In this document: in pieces, positions 45,732 to 58,554 of the stretch
Numbering within the stretch: the first letter of the stretch is position 1
Layout: every line of letters starts with the position of its first letter
Source of the DNA: Orobanche coerulescens
Lineage: Eukaryota > Streptophyta > Magnoliopsida > Lamiales > Orobanchaceae
Reading direction: 5' to 3'
Assembly: GCA_033398695.1 (NCBI GenBank)
Contig: CM065804.1
Span: 8,355,001 to 8,419,000, forward strand
DNA length: 64,000 nucleotides
Made by a program: the position numbers and the translations under genes
The notes under the pieces: generated by a model
Seen by the model: the letters and a program-made list of their open reading frames with translations, nothing else
Databases searched by the model: none
Told to the model about the DNA's origin: nothing

Positions 45732-47415
45732 TTCGTTCTTGCCTTTTGAGGTTTTAGTTTACTTGTTCAAATGAAACCTCTCGGGAAGTCTTTCGCTATG
45801 TTGATTTGTTTCAATGTTTTGTCATAGCATAATTGAGGTGATCCAAGATGGATTAATGATTGACGTTGTGAGCCATATGTGGAAAAAGGGGTTTTTATCG
45901 GAGCCTATGCGTTGAGATTTTGGATTCTATCGTGTAGTTTTCCGACCGAATGTCAGTGGAATTTGTGACGAGCCGGACTGGTATACAGGGGTATAGATGT
46001 GGTCAATCATTTGCATAGTTTTCATTTTTAAACTTCGAAATCGTGTGGATTCGGAGGACACTGTTATTGAATACTTGGCATTAGCGAGCGAGTTTAATTT
46101 TTCGAAAATTTATTTTATGGTCTTACCAAAATTTATATTTTGAGCTTTGAAATTTTTGAAAGAACTTTCGAAAATTTGTCTTCTTGAAAAGAGTATATGA
46201 TTTCAAACTGGTTTTGAAAATGTGATTGAGGTACATACGCATTTAGTGCATAATGCATATCGTGGTGAAGTCCTGAGCGAGACTCTCGACTGGATATTTC
46301 ATCGGTATGGTACGAGGAAAAGAGATTCGAATTTCAGCATGGTAGTTTGGTTATCCAGGGATGATCGACTGATCTATCAGATGAGAGAAATATGCTGCGT
46401 ATTGTAGATTCATGCAAAGGACGCGATTTTAGAAACTTTGAATTTTCTGAAATCGGGACATATGTGCTATGTGATTCCATTGATATGATAGTAGCGCGAT
46501 TTTACCATAATGATTTTCGAATGATTTCTTTGTAAGTATAGATTTGGGGTTGTTGACCTCATGCTGGTTGTCTTGAGTACTGATTGGTCATTCTCACTCC
46601 ATGTATAATTTGGATATGTTCGATGGGTTGTGATTGGTTGTTCGTACGTCGAGGGGTATGCTCACCAGTCGGGTATGTTTATTGAGATACACTGTATGTG
46701 ATTGGTGTGTCATTTTGAGAATGTTATTCTTTCGTATATCTGTTTCTGTGGTTCTGTGTTGATCGTGTTGGGGCTTACCGTGTGAAGGTATTCCCGATTA
46801 TCATTGATCATTCGTTGGTCGTATTGGAGTTTATCACGTTGATGATATTTTCGATTGTATTTTGACCTCTGGTTGGTCATATTGGAGTTTATCATGTTGA
46901 TGATATTCTCGATTGTGTTTTGACCTCTGGTTGGTCATATTGGAATTTATCATGTCGATGATAAATTCAGTTGACTTATTGGTTGATCATTGTTGGTGAC
47001 CATCTGAGCGTTCGGATTTTGTGTCGGTGTCTCGGAATTCGTGTCGTTTTGGGCAGTTGATTCACAGATAAATCGGATATTATTCGTCCTATCGGAATTG
47101 AGACCTGATTATGTAATCAGGCAGACAGAATTTGATTCGGGCAGATTGTTTCATCCGAAGATGATATATTTTGTGAGACTCAAGGAATTCTGATTGTAAA
47201 GTGTATTGAGACTTTACAGTGAGGTCACTAGCTAGTATCTCAGGAGATCGTCGACTTTGCGCATTGGTAAGTATGTTGTTGTGGTTATTCTATAGTGATG
47301 ATGATTGATCATTGTCGTGATGGTTTTGGGATATTTTGGGTTGAACGGTATGTTTGTTTGTTTTTATGACGGCTTGCAAGTTTCGAGGCCGAAACTTATT
47401 TTAAGTGGTGTAGAA
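45732..47415 (+). other. LARD internal 1, right part
   Basis: Collinear with 52139-53821. A short frame at 46222-46407 recurs at 52628-52813 with nearly the same sequence, but only because the DNA is duplicated; no coding family is recognised. Repeats of gaccyctggttggtcatattgg type occur at about 46795-46990. Confidence 0.8.
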
Positions 47416-50400
47416 TGTAATATCCGGAATTTCTACTACTCATGTTTAATATTATTTTATACGAGTTATGTTGTACAGCATGGAATCTGTACAGTATGGA
47501 TAAAATAATGAAGGACTGAGATGTCAGTATTGGTATAATTGTCGTATTTGGTAGACAATTACAATTGAGAATGTCGTGTATCAAGTTATCGCACTTTTGA
47601 TATTGGGTATATCGTATGAGAATATTATTGGATTCAGTGTTTGTGTTCAGTATGTCTTATGTTCGTTTTTGGTATGTCGAGACGTTGGACAAGAATAGCT
47701 GAAAATGGCCAAGTATAACATTATTAGCGCACGCTAATAATCATGAGTAGCGCACGCTATCGTGCAGGTTTAGTGCACGCTACGGATATAAGATAACGCA
47801 CGCTAATGCAGTCCGATCGGAAGGAATCTACGCGTGGACCAGGCCACTTTCGGCGCACGTTCTAATAAATCAACAGATGTTGTAATGTAGTGTTAGCGCA
47901 CGCTAATGCATGTTGATTAGCGCACGCTCAGTCAATAGGGAATCTTGGCTTTATTGGTTGCTTTCGGCATGTGGGGTCACGAGCATATTCGGGGTAGGTG
48001 CAAACTGTAGCAAGTCAACTGGTATTAGCGCACGCTAAATGTAAGGACTTGCGTGCGCTAGACAGTGTAAGTTACGTACGCTAATGCATGGGCATTACGT
48101 ACGTAAGTACATGTACGAAGCCAGACAGTGGCCTCTGGACCCCGATAGCGCACGCTAACAAAGTCAGTTAGCGCACGCTAAACATGAGATGTTAGTGCAC
48201 GCTAATAATATACAATATATATATATGTGTGTAGTTGGGCATTATCCTTCATTTCGTCCATTCCTTCCTTGCAACCGAGAGAGAGAGTTTTTAGAGAGAA
48301 GTTTGAGGTCCCAAACACTGAGAGATGATGATCTTTAACAAAGATTAATCTGAGGAACATAGATTAAAGTCTTGTTCTTGAAATTATTGATGATTCTTGG
48401 AATGAAGTTGATTGTTCTCCTTCATGGTTCGTCTATACAAGGTAATAGTTCTTCACTTTTGGATTTCGTTTGGATTGATTATTGATGTTCTTGAGTTGAT
48501 GATTATCATATATTCGAGTTGATGAGCATGATAACGAGTTGGATTACCGAACTAAGTTAGTGTTGTTATCAATATATGAGTATTGATATGTTTCGTATGG
48601 TTTTGGATGGAATTCAAGAGATATGTTGATGTAATTCCCTTCTTCAATTCGGATTTTTGATGTTTTGTCGTTGGTTACTTCGTATGGTAACGATTATGGT
48701 GGTGCTGTTGTGATTTTTGAAGTTATATGAATTGTATGTCTAAGAACATGATGAATAAGGATTTTTAGATGTTAGAACGCATCGGATTATGTCATTTTAT
48801 GGATTATTAACGTGAATTCGGATAATTCGTGTTCTTGAAGAACTATTGAATTATATATGTCATGATTGTTATGAATAAGAACTGGAAATTGGAAAGGTTA
48901 CGGATGACTTTAGAATATGATTATTCATGATCATAACCGGTAAATTGTTCTATGAATTTACCAAATATGAACAAGAAGGAATCTTCTTGATTCGTGTTTA
49001 AAGATTAAAGTTGGAATCGAATATGTTATGAAATCCTTAATATCGAGATGAGTAGATCATTGATATGATGGAAGTGTTAGGCGATGCTTGGAATGCATGC
49101 CATCAGACAAAGATTAGCGCACGCTAAGCTTACTGGCTAGCGCACGCTAACGGGAGCAACTTAGCGCACGCTACGTTATGCATTTAACGTGCGCTAAGTA
49201 GGCAGACATTGCAGTATTTTTTGTGTTTTGATTATGAATTCGTGATGGTCTGATTTGGTTTGTTCCGACTGCATTTATTCGAGGTTTTGTTGAACCGTTG
49301 AGTTCGATTGGTTAGTTTTGTCGGTTGTTGATTGTTATCGGATATATGTTATTTGATTACTTCGATAGGGTGAGATTATTGATCGGTGATTATAACCAGA
49401 TGTTGCAGTCGTGTTCGAGTATGTCCGTTGTATTGCTTTTGATCGGGGCTGAGGAGCTCGTAGACAAAGGCAATGTGTTCGGTAGCAGCTTCGTGGTATC
49501 GGTATCAAGGCAAGTTATTACTTGCTCAGTTATAATATTTAATGAATGGTTTCAGTTTCATTTCGTTTATAATGCATATAACGATGGTTATTATTGTGAA
49601 CTCTGGGTATTCGGATCGCATATCGTTCTGCCGATTCTGGGAGGTAAATCATAATGTATATGCTTTATCTCAGTTATTGGTATGTTCGGGTATCGAGGTT
49701 ACATTATGATAAAGACGAGGATATGAGTATCTATAGTTCATTGCACGTTTGGATCGTCGAGCATTGAGGATAATTGCCGGTGACGATTTGACATCGAGAT
49801 TGCTCCTAAAGGACTCGGGACAAGTATCTTAGTTTGATTCGGTTTAGTGTTAATGATGTTGATCATGCAGGTTGTCATTCATGTTGCTGAACATGAAGTC
49901 GTCTTAGTTGTGTCATCATAGTGTCGTTCATGTTTTGATCCATATGTCGTTCATGTTGATGAACATATTGAGTTGCATATGTGTATGCATGATTGTATTG
50001 TTTATGTTGTAAATGATCCGATGGGATCATGAGGATCTATGCTGAGGGCGCTGGATCGGATGTCCACCATGCGTTGGTTCGACGGGATCATCATGGGATC
50101 TATCTTGGCCGGATCGCTGGACAGGTTTTCCACCATGCGTTGGTCCGACGGGATCATCATGGGGATCTATGCTCAGGGCGCTGGATCGTTGGATTACCCA
50201 GTATTGTGTTATTGTTGTACATATGTATATTGTTGGTTATCCACCTCGTGTTGATCTTGTAAGATCATCTTGGGATCTATGCTGAGGGCACTGGATCAAG
50301 GGATTTCCATTGAGTATACATAGTTGTTATTGTTTTTGAGCATATCGATGTTGTCACATGAGTATGCATTTGTAGGTCTTGTATTAGGACCATGTTCATA

Positions 50401-51285
50401 TACTGTGTTGATCTGATCTCGGATTAGACTGATATGATTGCCGTGGCAATTCATATCTCGAGGTATGTTCCGTATTCCCTTTGGTATTTGTCTTTGATGG
50501 ACAATCGGTTATCATCTTGGGATTTGATGATGTTATTTGATGGATCGTATTGGTCAGAACTGGTATATTTCCGTATCGTGAGTTGATGATGATAGTTTGA
50601 GAATCTTGAGTATCGTTTGAGGTGCAATAAAAATATTAGGTTCGAGTTTATTGGTTAATCAAGTACGAGATGTGAAATGTGATAATGGTTATTCTGATGA
50701 GAATGACTTGAGTAAGTAAAGTTATGGCGGTAAGATTACGTTGGTCGTATTCTTATGTTGTATTCTCATTGGTATGTAATTATTAATGTGATGTGACGGT
50801 TATCATTGTTGGACATTATGGCTGATCCCGTCGTGGGATTTCTTTTTAGGTTCTTGGAGTATCGAGCTTGTAGCGGTCGTGAAGAGATGAGCTTCCCGGA
50901 GGATACAGGCTAGGACATGTTTTGTGCATCGAGTTTCTTGATTGGTTCTTGTATTCCGCTGCTAGAGTATATCTATGGTTGGTCTTTTTCCGCTGCGTGA
51001 GTATTTTGAAATGCTCTTTTGGTATCTGGTAGATTAGGTTACTTTGGAAATCATTTTTTCTAAACCTTTGAGTGTCGGCTGTTTGGCCTTGCGATTTCAA
51101 ATGAGTTTTTACGACGGTTTTTGATAAATGGATTTTATAAGTCTCTGTGCATTCTTTTAAGATAGTACCGTCGTTGGCCTCTTGGGCATTTGTAAATGTT
51201 GCGAAAAAATTTCTTTTAGCCTTGTGGGTTCCATCTCGGGGCCCACGTCGCTGTAATATTTCCGGTTAAATCTGGGGGTGTTACA
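47416..51285 (+). repeat. LARD LTR-ii, 3,870 bp, uninterrupted
   Basis: Starts tgtaatatccgg and ends ggggtgttaca. The best reference copy: upstream array 47725-48204, short ta/tg stretch (48208-48232), second array 49115-49196 and tandem repeats near 50034-50300. Confidence 0.95.
47725..48204 (+). promoter_or_regulatory. Palindrome array, LARD LTR-ii
   Basis: The fullest version of the LARD upstream array. It retains both blocks that are missing singly in LTR-i or LTR-iii near 48150-48204, and the 90-bp block (about 47800-47890) missing in LTR-i. The last copy ends about 8 bp before the ta-rich core. Confidence 0.8.
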
Positions 51286-53821
51286 GAATATGGTATCGGA
51301 GCTTAGGTTGAGAAAACCTAGGCATTTGGGTCGAGTTGGGTCGTGTTTTGTCGCGTTAGTCGAGTTGTCGATTGACTAATACTAGAGCCATGAGTTTTTG
51401 TTGTTCACTCGGGCTTGTGCGTTATGTGATTTACCAGTGTGGTACTGGATTTGTTGTAAACTTTTCCAAATGGTGTTAACGAGATTCTCTGGAATGAGAT
51501 GTATTGGGTTCTTGAGTTGAACTGAGTTTGCAAAACGTATGTTTTGAAAATATCCGTGTCGAGTATTTTCTAGAGTCGAGACATGTGCCAGTATCATGGG
51601 GAATCGTCGGCTTCACGATCTGTAAGTACTTGGATTTTTGAATTTCATTGAGATTTATTGCCGTTCTAAGTTGATATGTTTTGAGATTCAGAAAGATATT
51701 ATGATTCACAATATGAGATGACAGAGTGAGACAGGATTGATGATCTTGAGAAACTATGATTTTGGAAATCAATATATCGGTTATATTTCGGAACAGAATT
51801 GTGCCTTTGGGAGAAATGTTGTGCATGGTTGAGAAGAACATGTAGTCATGATAGATCATTTTATGATATATGGAACTGCTTTAGAGCATTGAAAATGATA
51901 TTTTTCAAAATGAATGTTTTACAAATGTTTTACGGAAAATGATTTTTGGGTCGAGACCCAATCGATTTTGAAATAGTTTTATAACTGAGGACTTGAAGTC
52001 CAGAAGGATTTTCTACTTTTTAAACTTCTTGTAATGCGGGACGAGATATGGGCTGAGACCCTAGTGTTTCAAAAAGGCTTTTTAGTTTTCATAAAACTCC
52101 CGGTATTTGTAAAACTCTTTATCAATCGTTTATTTATTTCGTTCCTGCCTTTTGAGGTTTTAGTTTACTTGTTCAAATGAAACCTCTCGGGAAGTCTTTC
52201 GCTATGTTGATTTGTTTCAATGTTTTGTCATAGCATAATTGAGGTGATCCAGGATGGATTAATGATTGACGTTGTGAGCCATATGTGGAAAAAAGGGTTT
52301 TTATCGGAGCCTATGCGTTGAGATTTTAGATTCTATCGTGTAGTTTTCCGATCGAATGTCAGTGGAATTTGTGACGAGCCGGACTGGTATACAGGGGTAT
52401 AGATGTGGTCAATCATTTACATAGTTTTTATTTTTAAACTTCGAAATCGTGTGGATTCGGAGGACACTGTTATTGAATACTTGGCATTAGCGAGCGAGTT
52501 TAATTTTTCGAAAATTTATTTTATGGTCTTAGCAAAATTTATATTTTGAGCTTTGAAATTTTTGAAAGAACTTTCAAAAATTTGTCTTCTTGACAAGAGT
52601 ATATGATTTCAAACTAGTTTTGAAAATGTGATTGAGGTACATACGCATTTAGTGCATAATGCATATCGTGGTGAAGTCCTGAGCGAGACTCTCGACTGGA
52701 TATTTCATCGGTATGGTACGAGGAAAAGAGATTTGAATTTCAGCATGGTAGTTTGGTTATCCAGGGATGATCGGCTGATCTATCAGATGAGAGAAATATG
52801 CTGTGTATTGTAGATTCATGCAAAGGACGCGATTTTAGAAACTTTGAATTTTCTGAAATCGGGACATATGTGCTATGTGATTCCATTGATATGATAGTAG
52901 CGCGATTTTACCATAATGATTTTCGAATGATTTTTTTGTAAGTATAGATTTGGGGTTGTTGACCTCATGCTGGTTGTCTTGAGTACTGATTGGTCATTCT
53001 CACTCCATGTATAATTTGGATATGTTCGATGGGTTGTGATTGGTTGTTCGTACGCCGAGGGGTATGCTCACCAGTCGGGTATGTTTATTGAGATACACTG
53101 TATGTGATTGGTGTGTCATTTTGAGAATGTTATTCTTTCGTATATCTATTTCTGTGGTTCTGTGTTGATCGTGTTGGGGCTTACCGTGTGAAGGTATTCC
53201 CGATTATCATTGATCATTCGTTGGTCGTATTGGAGTTTATCACGTTGATGATATTCTCGATTGTATTTTGACCTCTGGTTGGTCATATTGGAGTTTATCA
53301 TGTTGATGATATTCTCGATTGTGTTTTGACCTCTGGTTGGTCATATTGGAATTTATCATGTCGATGATAAATTCAGTTGACTTATTGGTTGATCATTGTT
53401 GGTGACCATCTGAGCGTTCGGATTTTGTGTCGGTGTCTCGGAATTCGTGTCGTTTTGGGCAGTTGATTCACAGATAAATCGGATATTATTCGTCCTATCG
53501 GAATTGAGACCTGATTATGTAATCAGGTAGACAGAATTTGATTCGGGCAGATTGTTTCATCCGAAGATGATATATTTTGTGAGACTCAAGGAATTGTGAT
53601 TGTAAAGTGTATTGAGACTTTACAGTGAGGTCACTAGCTAGTATCTCAGGAGATCGTCGACTTTGCGCATTGGTAAGTATGTTGTTGTGGTTATTCTATA
53701 GTGATGATGATTGATCATTGTCGTGATGGTTTTGGGATATTTTGGGTTGAACGGTATGTTTGTTTGTTTTTATGACGGCTTGCAAGTTTCGAGGCCGAAA
53801 CTTATTTTAAGTGGTGTAGAA
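51286..53821 (+). other. LARD internal 2, complete and non-coding (2,536 bp)
   Basis: Starts with the primer site tggtatcggagc (51291-51302). No gag or pol remnant in any frame. No clear polypurine tract precedes LTR-iii; gtcgtgatggttttggg near 53721-53737 is the best purine/g-rich string I see. Reference for judging what C2 removed from internal 1. Confidence 0.85.
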
Positions 53822-54593
53822 TGTAATATCCGGAATTTCTACTACTGATGTTTAATATTATTTTATCCGAGTTATGTTGTACAGCGTGGAATCTGTACAG
53901 TATGGATAACATAATGAAGGACTGAGATGTCAGTATTGGTATAATTGTCGTATTTGGTAGACAATTACAATTGAGAATGTCGTGTATCAGGTTATCGCAC
54001 TTTTGATATTGGGTATATCGTATGAGAATATTATTGGATTCAGTGTTTGTGTTCAGTATGTCTTATGTTCGTTTTTGGTATGTCGAGACGTTGGACAAGA
54101 ATAGCTGAAAATGGCCAAGTATAACATTATTAGCGCACGCTAATAATCATGAGTAGCGCACGCTATCGTGCAGGTTTAGTGCACGCTACGGATATAAGAT
54201 AACGCACGCTAATGCAGTCCGATCGGAAGGAATCTACGCGTGGACCAGGCCACTTTCGGCGCACGCTCTAATAAATCAACGGATGTTGTAATGTAGTGTT
54301 AGCGCACGCTAATGCATGTTGATTAGCGCACGCTCAGTCAATAAGGAATCTTGGCTTTATTGGTTGCTTTCGGCATGTGGGGTCACGAGCATATTCGGGG
54401 TAGGTGCAAACTGTAGCAAGTCAACTGGTATTAGCGCACGCTAAATGTAAGGACTTGCGTACGCTAGACAGTGTAAGTTACGTATGCTAATGCATGGGCA
54501 TTACATACGTAAGCACATGTACGAAGCCAGACAGTGGCCTCTGGACCCCGATAGCGCACGCTAACAAAGTCAGTTAGCGCACGCTAATAATAT

Positions 54594-54666
<73 letters not shown>

Positions 54667-57600
54667 TTGGACATTATCCTTCATTTCGTCCATTCCTTCC
54701 TTGCAACCGAGAGAGAGAGTTTTTAGAGAGAAGTTTGAGGTCCCAAACACTGAGAGATGATGATCTTTAACAAAGATTAATCTGAGGAACATGGATTAAA
54801 GTCTTGTTCTTGAAATTATTGATGATTCTTGGAATGAAGTTGATTGTTCTCCTTCATGGTTCGTCTATACAAGGTAATAGTTCTTCACTTTTGGATTTCA
54901 TTTGGATTGATTATTGATGTTCTTGAGTTGATGATTATCATATATTCGAGTTGATGAGCATGATAACGAGTTGGATTACCGAACTAAGTTAGTGTTGTTA
55001 TCAATATATGAGTATTGATATGTTTCGTATGGTTTTGGATGGAATTCAAGAGATATGTTGATGTAATTCCCTTCTTCAATTCAGATTTTTGATGTTTTGT
55101 CGTTGGTTACTTCGTATGGTAACGATTATGGTGGTGCTGTTGTGATTTTTGAAGTTATATGAATTGTATGTCGAAGAACATGATGAATAAGGATTTTTAG
55201 ATGTTAGAACGCATCGGATTATGTCATTTTATGGATCATGAACGTGAATTCGGATAATTCGTGTTCTTGAAGAACTATTGAATTATATATGTCATGATTG
55301 TTATGAATAAGAACTGGAAATTGGAAAGGTTACGGATGACTTTGGAATATGATTATTCATGATAATAACCGGTAAATTGTTCTATGAATTTACCAAATAT
55401 GAACAAGAAGGAATCTTCTTGATTCGTGTTTAAAGATTAAAGTTGGAATCGAATATGTTATGAAATCCTTAATATCGAGATGAGTAGATCATTGATATGA
55501 TGGAAGTGTTAGGCGATGCTTGGAATGCATGCCACTGTACAACATTAGCGCACGCTAAGCTTACTGGCTAGCGCACGCTAACGGGAGCAACTTAGCGCAC
55601 GCTACGTTATGCGTTTAACGTGCGCTAATTAGGCAGACAGTGCAGTATTTTTTGTGTTTTGATTATGAATTCGTGATGGTCTGATTTGGTTTGTTCCGAC
55701 TGCATTTATTCGAGGTTTTGTTGAACCGTTGAGTTCGATTGGTTGGTTTTGTCGGTTGTTGATTGTTATCGGATATATGTTATTTTATTACTTCGATAGG
55801 GTGAGATTATTGATCGGTGATTATAAACAGATGTTGCAGTCGTGTTCGAGTATGTCCGTTGTATTGCTTTTGATCGGGACTGAGGAGCTCGTAGACAAAG
55901 GCAATGTGTTCGGTAGCAGCTTCGTGGTATCGGTATCGAGGCAAGTTATTACTTGCTCAGTTATAATATTTAATGAATGGTTTCAGTTTCATTTCGTTTA
56001 TAATGCATATATCGATGATTATTATTGTGAACTCTGGGTATTCGGATCGCATATCGTTCTGCCGATTCTGGGAGGTAAATCATAATGTATATGCTTTATC
56101 TCAATTATTGGTATGTTCGGGTATCGAGGTTACATTATGATAAAGACGAGGATATGAGTATCTATAGTTCATTGCACGTTTGGATCACCGAGCATTGAGG
56201 ATAATTGCCGGTTATGATTTGACATCGAGATTCCTCCTAAAGGACTCGGGACAAGTATCTTAGTTTGATTCGGTTTAGTGTTAATGATGTTGATCATGCA
56301 GGTTGTCATTCATGTTGCTGAACATGAAGTCGTCTTAGTTGTGTCATCATAGTGTCGTTCATGTTTTGATCCATATGTCGTTCATGTTGATGAACATATT
56401 GAGTTGCATATGTGTATGCATGATTGTATTGTTTATGTTGTAAATGATCCGATGGGATCATGAGGATCTATGCTGAGGGCGCTGGATCGAATGTCCACCA
56501 TGCGTTGGTTCGACGGGATCATCATGGGATCTATGCTGAGGGCGCTGGATCGCTGGACAAGTTTTCCACAATGCGTTGGTCCGACGGGATCATCATGGGG
56601 ATCTATGCTGATGGCGCTGGATTGTTGGATTACCCAGTATTGTGTTATTGTTGTACATATGTATATTGTTAGTTATCCACCTCGTGTTGATCTTGTAGGA
56701 TCATCTTGGGATCTATGCTGAGGGCCCTGGATCAAGGGATTTCCATTGAGTATACATAGTTGTTATTGTTTTTGAGCATATCGACGTTGTCACATGAGTA
56801 TGCATTTGTAGGTCTTGTATTAGGACCATGTTCATATACTGTGTTGATCTGATCTCGGATTAGACTGATATGATTGCCGTGGCAATTCATATCTCGAGGT
56901 ATGTTCCGTATTCCCTTTGGTATTTGTCTTTGATGGACAATCGGTTATCGTCTTGGGATTTGATGATGTTATTTGATGGATCGTATTGGTCAGAACTGGT
57001 ATATTTCCGTATCGTGAGTTGATGATGATAGTTTGAGAATCTTGAGTATCGTTTGAGGTGCAATAAAAATATTAGGTTCGAGTTTATTGGTTAATCAAGT
57101 ACGAGATGTGAAATGTGATAATGATTATTCTGATGAGAATGACTTGAGTAAGTAAAGTTATGGCGGTAAGATTACGTTGGTCGTATTCTTATGTTGTATT
57201 CTCATTGGTATATAATTATTAATGTGATGTGACGGTTATCATTGTTGGACATTATGGCTGATCCCGTCGTGGGATTTCTTTTTAGGTTCTTGGAGTATCG
57301 AGCTTGTAGCGGTCGTGAAGAGATGAGCTTCCAGGAGGATACTGGCTAGGACATGTTTTGTGCATCGAGTTTCTTGATTGGTTCTTGTATTCCGCTGCTA
57401 GAGTATATCTATGGTTAGTCTTTTTCCGCTGCGTGAGTATTTTGAAATGCTCTTTTGGTATCTAGTAGATGAGGTTACTTTGGAAATCGTTTTTTCTAAA
57501 CCTTTGAGTGTCGGCTAGGGGTGCAAACGAGACGAGACAACTCGCGAGCTACTCGAGATTGACTCGGTCAAAACTCGGTCAACACTCGACTCGAGTAGGC

Positions 57601-58554
57601 TCGACTCGAACTCGAGCTCGACTCGACATACTAACGAGTCGAGTCGAGCTACCCAATACTCGACTCGATAAGCTCGTGAGATACTCGAATTTTTTTATAT
57701 ATAATTAGTTTTTATAATATACTTTGTAAAATATAATATAAAAAAATATTAATTGGCCAAAAAATAAAAAATAATAATACATATTAGATTTCTATTTTAA
57801 ATAAAAGAAATAACAATTTATTGGTCAAATAAAATTACTGCTAGATAATACAAAAATTGAAATTATTCTATATTGATTAAGGGTGTTTCAAGTGTTTACA
57901 CAAGTTAAAAGCAAAAGAGCTTCTCACATCGGTTGGGTGTTGTTTATTTTGGATCACAAGTGGGTAATAAATTTAAGCCAAATCCCTTGTCCCACATCGT
58001 TCATGTAATTATGATTGTAACTCAAACGAGATTTTTAAAGGAGATTGGAAGGCTCTCCTTTAATATATTTGACTACCCAATGCTACTATGTGGGGTGTAA
58101 ACGAGAAGAGACAACTCGCGAGCTACTCGAGATCGACTCGGTCAAAACTCGGTCAACACTCGACTCGAGTAGGCTCGACTCGAACTCGAGCTCGACTCGA
58201 CATACTAACGAGTCGAGTCGAGCTTGGATTTTAACTACTCGCGAGTTTTCGAGTCGAGTTCGAGCCTGAGAAATCACTATCGAGTTCGAGTCGAGTATAC
58301 CAATACTCGAGCTCGACTCGCATCATTTACACCCCTAGACTGTCGGCTATTTGGCCTTGCGATTTCAAATGAGTTTTTATGACGGTTTTTGATAAATGGA
58401 TTTTATAAGTCTTTGTGCATTCTTTTAAGATAGTACCGTCGTTGGCCTCTTGGGCATTTGTAAATATTTGCGAAAAATTTTCTTTTAGCCTTGTGGGTTC
58501 CATCTCGGGGCCCACGGCGCTGTAATATTTCCGGTTAAATCTGGGGGTGTTACA
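53822..58554 (+). repeat. LARD LTR-iii (with MITE insertion)
   Basis: Same LTR as 47416-51285, lengthened by the 824-bp insertion at 57517-58340. Arrays at 54131-54586 and 55546-55627, a long ta/tg repeat at 54595-54664 and tandem repeats near 56464-56740. Confidence 0.93.
57517..58340. mobile_element. hAT-like non-autonomous element, 824 bp, TSD tgtcggct
   Basis: Starts aggggtgcaaac and ends tttacacccctagac, inverted ends typical of hAT. An 8-bp duplication tgtcggct lies at 57509-57516 and 58341-58348; the empty site is seen in LTR-i (34346) and LTR-ii (51079). The exact right boundary is uncertain by 2-4 bp. Both ends hold ctcgactcgag-type arrays, and about 125 bp at 57521-57650 recurs in the same orientation at 58095-58220. 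The AT-rich middle has no ORF. Confidence 0.85.

Larger units (their letters stand above)
26347..58554 (+). mobile_element. LARD-like complex: three ~3.9-kb LTRs and two non-coding internals, TSD atttc
   Basis: Starts tgtaatatcc (26347) and ends gggggtgttaca (58554), with a perfect 5-bp duplication atttc on both sides (26342-26346 and 58555-58559) inside the C1 3' LTR. Order: LTR-i (26347-34549), internal 1 (34550-47415), LTR-ii (47416-51285), internal 2 (51286-53821), LTR-iii (53822-58554). Both internals start with an initiator-Met-tRNA-type primer site (tggtatcggagc at 34555 and 51291). The undisturbed internal 2 is 2,536 bp without gag or pol, fitting a large retrotransposon derivative that relies on proteins from another element. 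Nested insertions: a TR-GAG element in LTR-i, C2 in internal 1 and a MITE in LTR-iii. Confidence 0.92.

Noticed and set aside
46222..46407. 61-aa frame conserved at 52628-52813
   Set aside because: Conserved only because the LARD internal region is duplicated; too short and without recognised family.
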